NCBI GenBank assembly: GCA_947247005.1
Contig: OX365957.1
Coordinates: 9,644,817-9,708,816, forward strand
Source: Spisula solida
Taxonomy: Eukaryota > Mollusca > Bivalvia > Venerida > Mactridae
Reading direction: 5' to 3'
Length of the DNA stretch: 64,000 bases
A program made the position numbers and the translations under genes. The notes beneath the pieces were generated by a model that saw only the letters and a list, made by a program, of their open reading frames with translations, was not told the origin of the DNA and did not search any database. Below, piece after piece: positions 56,623 through 64,000 of the stretch (the stretch's first letter is position 1; every line of letters begins with the position of its first letter).

Positions 56623-58980
56623 ATGTCTGAGCCTCCGTCAAAACGTCGTAAGGTTGAAATCGACCTTGAAGCTAAAGTAAAATTGATTAGAGAATATTTT
56701 TCTGTACCATAACCAACAATGAAGGTGTGTAATCAATTGCTGCTGTTTTACATCTCATTTTTTTGCTTTTCATATTCATAGCTTTATTTAAGGGATGGAC
56801 TTGTGAAGTGTTTTGTGTCTATTCAGATAGATTCTGTTCACATTGTGTAATCCGTTTTATTTATAAACACATTAACGACATCGTTAAGATATCCACAAGT
56901 CACCCAGAAAAGCTGAGTTCAATCCTGGCCTGCTCCAAGCGATTAACCAATCGATGCATGCCTGGGACTGAGCATAGGGTCTCTGATCAATGTACCATTT
57001 GGCTCTACATTCTTTATTGCTAATTTACTGTTGTTTTTTATTGTCGAGCCCGCTTGCGGTGAGCGAGACTTAGTCGCCACTTTTGGTGTATGTGCGTCCG
57101 TCCGATTTTGTCCAGACCATAACTTTGTCATGCTTTGACCAATGTTGCTTATATTTGGCATGAATGTTAACCTCCATGCAGAGGAGTGTCATGCCCAACC
57201 GCCAGGTTCCTATCTCAAAGGTCAAGGTCACAGTTGGAGGTCAAAGGTCAAATTGAAGCATGTCCGGACCATAACTTTGTCATGCATTGACCAATCTTTC
57301 TTACATTTGGCATGAATGTTAACCTCCATGAGGTGGAGTGTCATGCCCAACCCCCAGGTTCCTATCTCAAAGGTCAAGGTCACAGTTGAAGGTCAAAGAT
57401 CAAATTGAAGGCTAATTTAAGTTGTAGCCATTTTTCAACGTGCGCCGAGGCTTGACATAATTTGCCCGAGGGCACGAATTTCTAGTTTTTAGGGTTTGTC
57501 TGAGAAGTACGGCATTGGAAAGTCTACAGTTGGGGACATCATTAAGAAGAAGGATTTTTATCTTCAACAATGAGAGAGTAATGTGAACTCCAATAAACTC
57601 AGATTCAACGTCTGCAAATACGACCAACTGAATGAACTGGTTTGGGAATGGTTCAATAAAGCCAGATCCAAGAATATTCCTATCTCTGGAGTACTAATCC
57701 AAGAAAGAGCACTTGAGTATGCTAAACAACTTGATTTGGGGGACTTCAAAGCATCAAATGGATGGTTAAGCAGGTGGAAAACGGCCAGAAACATGAAAGG
57801 GTTTAAGGTAGCAGGAAAAAGTGGTGGGACTGACATTGAAACAGTAAATGAATACAAAAAGAGAAATTCTGAAATCATTTCCGGGTTTGAAAAGAGAGAC
57901 ATATTCGACTGTGATGAAACAGGGTTGTATTTCAGAGCTTTACCTGATAAGACGCTTTCGGTAAAAGGAGCCAATACCCATGGATCTAAAGTGTCCAAAG
58001 ACAGAGTAACAGTCATGTTGGCATGTAGTTCCACTGGAGAAAAGTTGAAACCTTTAATCATAGGGAAATCTCAGAACCCCAGATGTTTTAAGAATGTTAA
58101 GCGGAATGGACTAGGTGTAAATTATGTTGCAAACAATAAAGTATGGATGACCAATGCAGTGTTCTTGAACTGGTTAAAAGACATTAATAGGACTATGAGG
58201 TTGCAAGGAAGACACATCCTGATGTTTTTAGACAATGCGTCTTCACATGGACATGATATGGAACTGAGCAACGTGACACTTAAATTTCTTCCATCAAATA
58301 CAAAATCCCACCTTCAACCCCTGGATCAAGGAATTATTAGAACATTCAAGGCCATTTATCGTAAATACCTCCTCAGATACCTTCTCAGTGTAATTGATAG
58401 TGCCGACAATGTACAGGACCTTTGTAAAAAGGTCAGTTTGCTGGATTGTATTGGATGGTGCGTCAAAGCTTGGGCAGATGTGAAAGTTAGCACTGTTGAA
58501 AAGTGTTTCAATTCTCTGTTGTGTTGTGAATCAAATAGTGAGAGTGAAATTGATGATGAATATGTGGATGATGATGATGATGTTCCATTGGCAGTACTCA
58601 TTGCCCAGTTTTCCCTTCAGATGAAGAATATTCATTCCATTGATGAGGACGCGGTAACTGAAAACGATGACTCGAGTGGAGATTGGGAACAGTCCCTGTT
58701 AGAAAATTCCCAGGCCGCTTGTTCTACTTCTCCAAATGATGATAGTGATGTATGTGCTGATCCACTTCCTGGATCCAATATGAGCTATTCTGATGTTTTG
58801 GAAATAGCAATTAAGTTACAAAACTTTGCTCAAGTAAATGAGGACAATTCATTCTTAGACATTGCAAATCAGTTAAAGTTGAAGACAGAGAAAAAAATTG
58901 TTTCTCAGAAATGTGTCCATAGACAGACCACCATTAATGAATTTTTTAATCACACATCAGTGAACATCACTGGACATTAA
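56623..58980 (+). pseudogene. Tigger/pogo transposase, two in-frame stops
   Basis: The start at 56623 gives MSEPPSKRRKVEIDLEAKVK, the beginning of a psq-type helix-turn-helix. An apparent intron (GTGTGT at 56725 to TTTTTAG at 57492) joins it to GLSEKYGIGKSTVGDIIKKK. The frame continues through a CENP-B-type DNA-binding domain (RALEYAKQLDL, NGWLSRWK) to a DDE domain with all three acidic residues: FDCDETGLYF, MFLDNASSH and LQPLDQG, spaced about 106 and 31 residues. An acidic tail (DDEYVDDDDD) follows, with TAA at 58978. TAA at 56710 and TGA at 57571 interrupt the N-terminal part. The catalytic part is otherwise open for about 465 codons, so inactivation looks recent. Confidence 0.9.
57044..57485 (+). 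mobile_element. Helitron-like non-autonomous element, nested
   Basis: It starts TCGAGCCCGCTTGCGG and ends with the hairpin TGCCCGAGGGCA, seven more bases and CTAG followed by T. A 5' TC, a 3' hairpin and CTAG next to T are canonical Helitron ends. GTCCGTCC and two units of about 125 bp (CATAACTTTGTCATGC, AACCTCCATG) lie inside. It sits in the intron-like gap of the Tigger transposase, so it is the younger insertion. Confidence 0.72.
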
Positions 58981-59374
58981 AAGTTGTTCATCTCAGTGAG
59001 TGTATATATTTGTACATACTGTATGATATGTTTGATACATGAACATGTATCCTGATAAACTTTGGTCAGTGCACCATTCATGTAGAAGTGCATACTAAAT
59101 ACATCATATATATCATATAAAAGCTTTATGAATCTATTTAAATTACTGCCAATAGATATTGCAATAATATTTATGTTTGTAAATAAACATATCAAAATGT
59201 TAACATGTGTTATTTGCATTTTCTTTTACCATGTACAAATGTGGTGTTTAGCAATGCCTTCAACTAAGATTAACATACAAGTATCTAAAAATAGAAACCC
59301 CTCTAATCCAGACACCTCTCTAATCCGGACTTTTTGTCTGGTCCGGACGAGTCCAGATTAGAGGGGTTCCACTG

Positions 59375-59989
59375 TAGCAACCTTAATTGACTAAATCACC
59401 GCCACTTTCAATCGCAGACTTACAGCATCTTTACACAAGCCGTGTGTATACCAATTTACTTTATTTTTTATTGGTGTACCTTGAACAGTATGTTAAGATA
59501 CATGTATACTCTGAAATACTATTCTTGGAACAGTAGAGCTAAAAAGCTGGTTGTATATATTTGACACATTCTTGATCACTTCAAGAGTTTTGTTATTGAA
59601 TGTATGTACTATATATACCAGACAAAACAAGACTGCGTTCCATATATGCTTACGCCCCCTTGGATAAAGTAGGGTAAAAGGCTGTACAACGCTGGTAAAA
59701 GTCTGGAAAACCCTGGAATTTTTATCAGACAGCATGGACATTGGAACTTAGAAATTTTAGATGCTGGAAAAACATGGAAAAATACTAATGTGGAAATTTT
59801 AGAGTCCAATTTTTAGGGGAACTTAGTCTATTTTTACATGAAAATAACTTAGAAAAATTGTATTTCAAAAGAGAAAAGGAAAGAATCCAAAACCAAAATG
59901 TATGCTTCAACAAGCTTGAAAAATTCAAGGGCTTATATTCAGAAGTCTGCAAGTGTTCAAGAGCGGACAACGTTTATATGTCTAAAAAA
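59375..59989 (+). other. Intron, no gene seen
   Basis: Unassigned AT-rich sequence; overlapping minus-strand open frames are not convincing. Confidence 0.5.
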
Positions 59990-60420
59990 CGAAGGGCCAT
60001 AACTCCTTAAAATTTATCTGATCAAAGTTTGTGGATGACATTTACAACAAGACTTGGTTCTGACAAGTCATGCAAAGTTTCGTTGAAATCCGACCGATCC
60101 CAGACAAAAGGATGACCATGGTCACCATGATTTTTTATAGTCAACTATGTTTTATTGTGGTCAGCCATCAAATACCATGAAAAAATCAAGGTGAGAGCCT
60201 AGTCGACCATGGTTCACCATTGTCGAGTTAGAGTTACCAGTCCGACCATGGATTGGTCAACAGCTGTATTTAATCATGACACCATAGTTGACCATGGTTG
60301 ACAGTTGTAAAGAATTTTGTTGACCAGGGTCAACAATGATCAACACAGCACTTCAATTCAGTCCACCATGGTAGACCATGGTCCAAATCAATAGGGTCAT
60401 CTACTGGTCACCACCAACCT
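59990..60420. repeat. Region rich in CCATGG and GTTGACCATGG motifs
   Basis: More than ten copies of ACCATGG or its near palindromes (GACCATGGTCACCATG, GTTGACCATGGTTGAC, CCACCATGGTAGACCATGG) occur with irregular spacing. The left part, with CCTTAAAATTTATCTGATC, resembles a dispersed repeat. Confidence 0.6.
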
Positions 60421-60809
60421 CCACACCCAGTTTGAGGAGTATAGACCATGATCACTGCTTGTCCGTAGTGACTACATACATGCAGTCTGTTAACAATTTC
60501 TCAGCCAAACTTAATAAAGCAAATTTTGATGGACAATATATATCTGAGGTATTATATAAATGCTATTTTATTATTATTAAAGGGAGGTAATTTAAAAATT
60601 ATACCATTAAATTGCCTTTAACACACATTCAAAAAAGTTAATAATTTATCTTTTCCAAAGCTATAGAAGAATAAAACATAGCTATAAACCTAAATTGCTA
60701 TTGTAAAAAAGAAACTTAAATGTTTCTTTTACTTTATGAATCTGTACATATAGGAAGTTTTTATCAACAGACATTAAGTCAATCAGTATCTTGATTATTT
60801 ATGATGCTG

Positions 60810-61100
60810 GTATTTGCTTTACTAAGTATTTTATATTTACTAAGTAAATTATTTACTTAGTAATTAACAAGTAATTGGTTAGTTAATAATTACTTAGTAA
60901 TTAATTTACTGAGTAATTTACATTTATTAAGTAAATTATTTACTTAGTAATTATTTGGGTAGTAATTCTTTTACTTAGTAATTAATAAGTAATTAATAAG
61001 TAATTAATTACTAAGTATTACTTGATTTTCTGACAACTATTTTTACTTGAAATTTTACTTGAAACAAGTAAAACAATTGCTTGATTTGAGTATTACTTAA
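60810..61100. repeat. Cluster of TTACTTAGTAA palindromes
   Basis: TTACTTAGTAA, TTACTAAGTA and related palindromes repeat about a dozen times, directly left of the 33-bp array. Similar but fewer motifs (ACTACTTAGTAAAATG) lie right of the other 33-bp array at 54700-54770. Confidence 0.7.
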
Positions 61101-61118
61101 TTTTTTTTTGAGTGATCT

Positions 61119-61936
61119 GCACTCAGATCTGAGTCTTATACTTGACCTCCAGCACTCAGATTTGAGTCTTATACTTGACCTCCAGCACTCAGATCTGTGT
61201 CTTATACTGGACCTCCAGCACTCAGATCTGTGTCTTATACTGGGCCTCCAGCACTCAGATCTGAGTCTTATACTGGACATCCAGCACTCAGGTCTGTGTC
61301 TTATACTTGGCCTCCAGCACTCAGATCTGTGTCTTATACTGGACCTCCAGCACTCAGATCTGTGTCTTATACTGGACCTCCAGCACTCAGATCTGTGTCT
61401 TATACTGGGCCTCCAGTACTCAGATCTGTGTCTTATACTGGGATTCCAGCATTCAGATCTGTGTCTTATACTGGACCTCCAGCACTCAGATCTGAGTCTT
61501 ATACTGGACCTCCAGCACTCAGATCTGAGTCTTATACTGGACATCCAGCTCTCAGGTCTGTGTCTTATACTTGGCCTCCAGCACTCAGATCTGTGTCTTA
61601 TACTGGACCTCCAGCACTCAGATCTGTGTCTTATACTGGACCTCCAGCACTCAGATCTGTGTCTTATACTGGGCCTCCAGTTCTCAGATCTGTGTCTTAT
61701 ACTGGGATTCCAGCATTCAGATCTGTGTCTTATACTGGACCTCCAGCACTCAGATCTGTGTCTTATACTGGACCTCCAGCACTCAGATCTGTGTCTTATA
61801 CTGGGCCTCCAGTACTCAGATCTGTGTCTTATACTGGGATTCCAGCATTCAGATCTGTGTCTTATACTGGACCTCCAGCACTCAGATCTGAGTCTTATAC
61901 TGGACCTCCAGCACTCAGATCTGTGTCTTATACTTT
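61119..61936 (+). repeat. 33-bp minisatellite, about 25 copies
   Basis: Same unit and orientation as 54088-54697. A higher-order block of about seven units, marked by GGACATCCAGC, GGCCTCCAGTACTC and GGGATTCCAGCATTC variants, is repeated at least twice. The left flank TTTTTTTTTGAGTGATCTGC is the complement of the right flank of the first array. Confidence 0.93.
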
Positions 61937-62524
61937 ATGATCACTTAAGGTTATATATATGGAAAACATTTATTGTTAAGGATTTGCTTACATCCATAAT
62001 ATACATATTAAATAGTTGCTCTTGTTTTACAATAATCATGATTAAATGCTTTGTATCATTTCGAAGTTGTTCAAGTTTCAAAGTTTATTGTGCAAAACAG
62101 GCCCTGGCCGATACACAAGGAATGAATGATACATACATAATTATGACAATTTGTTAAATTGTAAATGTACTTAGCAACTTTTCGAAGTCCACACATATAT
62201 TTTTGATGATAACTTTGTCAATCTTGTACAAAGCTCAATGAAATTTGAGTGTTTTATCGTTTTGCAGAATTGTACATCAAAAAGTCAAGTTTGATATACG
62301 TTTATTGAATGAAAGCATTCTTAACATAACAACTAAAGAAGGTAAAAGTCACAAATACAGATTTTGATATCTTGGATGACCACCATGTAGTCTGATTTTT
62401 GTACTGGCAGACACAGACAAGACTCAGAAGCATTGCTGAACAAATATACTCGTTGAATTTTACTGTCTGAACGCAAAGTAGTATCAAAATTTTACTTTTA
62501 CATTATTATTTTTCATTGTTTCAG
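61937..62524 (+). other. Intron; possible LINE tail
   Basis: TTCAAGTTTCAAAGTTTATT near 62070 followed by CAAAACAGGCCCTGGCC resembles a LINE 3' tail like that at 14616. The stretch ends with the acceptor TTCATTGTTTCAG at 62524. Confidence 0.45.
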
Positions 62525-62611
62525 GACACCATTTTAAGGATGAAGAGTTACGAAATTTAGCATCTGATTTATTATTTCAAGAATATCCAATGTTCTTTAG
62601 AAATATTATTG
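62525..62611 (+). CDS. TNF receptor superfamily member, cytoplasmic exon (last in window)
   Basis: Acceptor CATTGTTTCAG and donor ATTGGTGAGTT are both strong, and the phases (1 in, 1 out) match the exon at 50505. It encodes HHFKDEELRNLASDLLFQEY and PMFFRNII. The amphipathic helical pattern might be the beginning of a death domain or a linker, but too little is present to decide. The following exon is outside the window. Confidence 0.7.
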
Positions 62612-62699
62612 GTGAGTTTGAAGTTCTATTAGTGCTTTAAAACATTTTGTGCATTTTGTCTCTGTTTATATTATGAAGTTTTCATGTTACTTCTATTTT

Positions 62700-64000
62700 A
62701 GCTCACTTGTCACAAGGTCAGCTTTACTAGTTGTCCCCCTTTGAAATGTTGGGGTATATTTGCGCAGGTTGGTTAATGTACTGTTGGTCAGTTAATGTCA
62801 GTAGGTTGGTCAGCGAAGGTATGTTGTAATGTCGTTGCATTGGCGTAATGCTTATGTTAAAGTTTAGGTACAGGTTTTTTAACCTCTTATATTTTCAAAG
62901 TCCTTTGAGATATTGCTTTTATACTTTGCATACTTGTTCGCCCTCATGACCCCAACCCATATACAGGAGAAGGTAACTCTATCAAGCATTTTGGTGAAAA
63001 AATGCCGCCTATTTCAACTTAGTGCAAATGTTAAAGTTTAGGTACAGGTTTTTTTCTACTCAAATATTTTCAAAGTGCATTCCCATATTGCTTTGCATAC
63101 TTGTTCACAATCATGACCCAACCCCAACACAGGGTTGGGTAACTCTATCAAGCATTTTGTTGAAATTATGCCCCCTTTTGGACTTGAAAAGGCAACTGTT
63201 AAAGTTTAGGTACAGGTTTTTTGTCCCCTACCAGTTTGCCCTCCGTCCGTCAGTTAGTCCGTCAAAAAATCTGGATCCCGACATAACTCAAACAGTTTCC
63301 AAGCTAGGTTTATGAAACTTGGTATGTGGATGGGGACAATAAGGGGATTATGCACGTCTAAAAATATTTTGATTCTGACAAAAATTGTGATTGCTATGGC
63401 GACAGAAAGAGTGAAAATATGCCCAAGTCTGGATCCTGTCATAACTCAAACAGTTTCAAGCTATGTTTATGAAACTTGGTATGTGGATAGGGGACAATCA
63501 GGTGATTATGCACGTCTAACGATATTCTGATACTGACAAAAATTGTGGTTGCTATGGCAACAGAAACATTGAAAATGGCTTAAAACCGGTAGGGGAATTC
63601 TGTATTGCTTGCAATTCTTATAATTACTTGTTTAACCTCTAATATCTTCGAAGTTCATTGACATATTGCTTTGATACTTTGGATAATTGTTCACCATCAT
63701 CAACCCAAACCCATACACAGGGGTAGGTAACTCTATCTAGCATTTTGGTGAAATTATACCTCCTTTTCAACTTGGTGCAAATGTTCAAGTTTAGGTACAG
63801 GTTTTTCACCTCTAATATTTTCAAAGTGCATTCACCTATAGCTTTGTATACTTGTTCACCATCATGAACGCAACACAGGGGTAGGTAACTCTATCAAGCA
63901 TATTGTTTTTAATCTCTAATATCTTCAAAGTGCAGTGATATATTGATTTGGTACTTTGCATACTTGTTCACCATCATGACCCCAACCCCTACACAGGAGT
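62700..64000 (+). mobile_element. Family d repeats, with family e nested
   Basis: A damaged start (AGCTCACTTGTCACAAGG) leads into units of about 190 bp with AAAGTTTAGGTACAGG, TACTTTGCATACTTGTTC and ACCCCAACCC, running off the window. At 63222-63631 a family e element interrupts a unit in the T-run after GGTACAGG. Confidence 0.75.
63222..63631 (+). mobile_element. Hairpin-ended repeat, family e (uninterrupted copy)
   Basis: TCCCCTACCAGTTT at 63224 and AAACCGGTAGGGGA at 63583 are inverted repeats with one mismatch. GTCCGTCAG and two related units with ACATAACTCAAACAGTTTCC follow the 5' end. After the inner inverted repeat comes the hairpin ATTGCTTGCAAT, then TCTTATAATTACTTG against T. The layout is the same as in families a, b and f although the sequence is unrelated. 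Confidence 0.78.

Larger units (their letters stand above)
55973..59374 (+). mobile_element. Tigger-type DNA transposon, 3.4 kb, nearly complete
   Basis: Terminal inverted repeats CAGTGGAACCCCGCTAATCT (left) and AGATTAGAGGGGTTCCACTG (right) match except for the two central bases. Sub-terminal ATCCAGA and TAATCCGG motifs repeat at both ends. TA follows the right end; the left flank reads AA, so the TA duplication is damaged. It encodes the transposase listed separately and contains a nested Helitron-like element. It lies in a receptor intron. Confidence 0.92.
34295..62611 (+). other. TNF receptor superfamily gene, 5' part of locus
   Basis: Five coding exons (34295-34711, 46891-47073, 50002-50143, 50505-50563, 62525-62611) join with matching phases 1, 1, 2, 1 and continue from phase 1 beyond the window. 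The minimal product here is about 295 residues: signal peptide, three cysteine-rich domains, one transmembrane helix and the start of the cytoplasmic tail. Introns are about 12.2, 2.9, 0.4 and 12 kb, all packed with repeats. TNF receptors bind TNF-family ligands outside the cell and signal through adaptors or a death domain; which type this is depends on exons outside the window. Exon 46891-47073 may begin earlier, because of the arrays described there. Confidence 0.85.

Noticed and set aside
61108..62157. Open frames of up to 349 codons over the 33-bp array
   Set aside because: Several frames on both strands are open because the unit is 33 bp. No signal peptide, start context or splice support is present.

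Overview
The window is animal nuclear DNA, very probably from a bivalve mollusc. It is AT-rich, intron-rich and packed with dispersed repeats. The hallmark is a repeat family that starts AGCTCACCTGTCAC, continues with runs of GTCCGTC, and ends in a GGGCCC hairpin followed by CTCTTGT. I know this type of repeat from bivalve genomes. The species cannot be fixed from the sequence.

Only one host gene is convincing. It is a plus-strand tumour necrosis factor receptor (TNFR) superfamily receptor that begins at about 34.3 kb and runs off the right edge. Five coding exons with matching splice phases can be placed: 34295-34711 (start codon, signal peptide, first cysteine-rich domains), 46891-47073 (rest of the third cysteine-rich domain), 50002-50143 (transmembrane segment), 50505-50563 and 62525-62611 (cytoplasmic). 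The C-terminus, where a death domain might lie, is outside the window. The most striking feature sits at the second of these exons. A 57-bp minisatellite of 17 units straddles the intron/exon junction, so each unit holds 14 bp of intron end and 43 bp of exon start. The unit is a multiple of three, and the receptor frame stays open through the whole array. A different choice of acceptor would therefore add or remove blocks of 19 residues carrying two cysteines each.

The rest is mobile DNA and tandem repeats. Region by region: 1-3.0 kb, minisatellites; 3.2-5.1 kb, hairpin-ended repeats; 5-11 kb, mostly unassigned DNA with a SINE, a 37-bp array and a 0.6-kb foldback element; 11.1-16.6 kb, nested hairpin-ended elements and a LINE 3' end; 16.6-22.5 kb, mostly unassigned with one complete hAT-type MITE; 22.5-30.2 kb, more hairpin-ended elements; 30.2-44.6 kb, two inverted copies of one DNA transposon, one split by a 5.1-kb Tigger-like element that itself holds further insertions; 45.2-47 kb, 64-bp and 57-bp arrays; 47.4-49.5 kb, hairpin-ended elements; 50.9-55.2 kb, a tRNA-derived insertion, a broken LINE, a SINE, a 33-bp array and palindromes; 56.0-59.4 kb, a Tigger transposon with a nearly intact transposase and a nested Helitron-like element; 61.1-61.9 kb, a second 33-bp array; 62.7-64 kb, more nested repeats.

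Across several diverged families the hairpin-ended repeats share one architecture: a 5' terminal hairpin, an inverted copy of the 5' terminus near the 3' end, a 3' hairpin, then CTTG against a T. Hairpin sequences differ between families but pairing is kept. Two insertions inside this window show integration into T-runs. This resembles Helentron-type non-autonomous elements (HINE, and bivalve 'pearl'-like elements); that assignment is inference.
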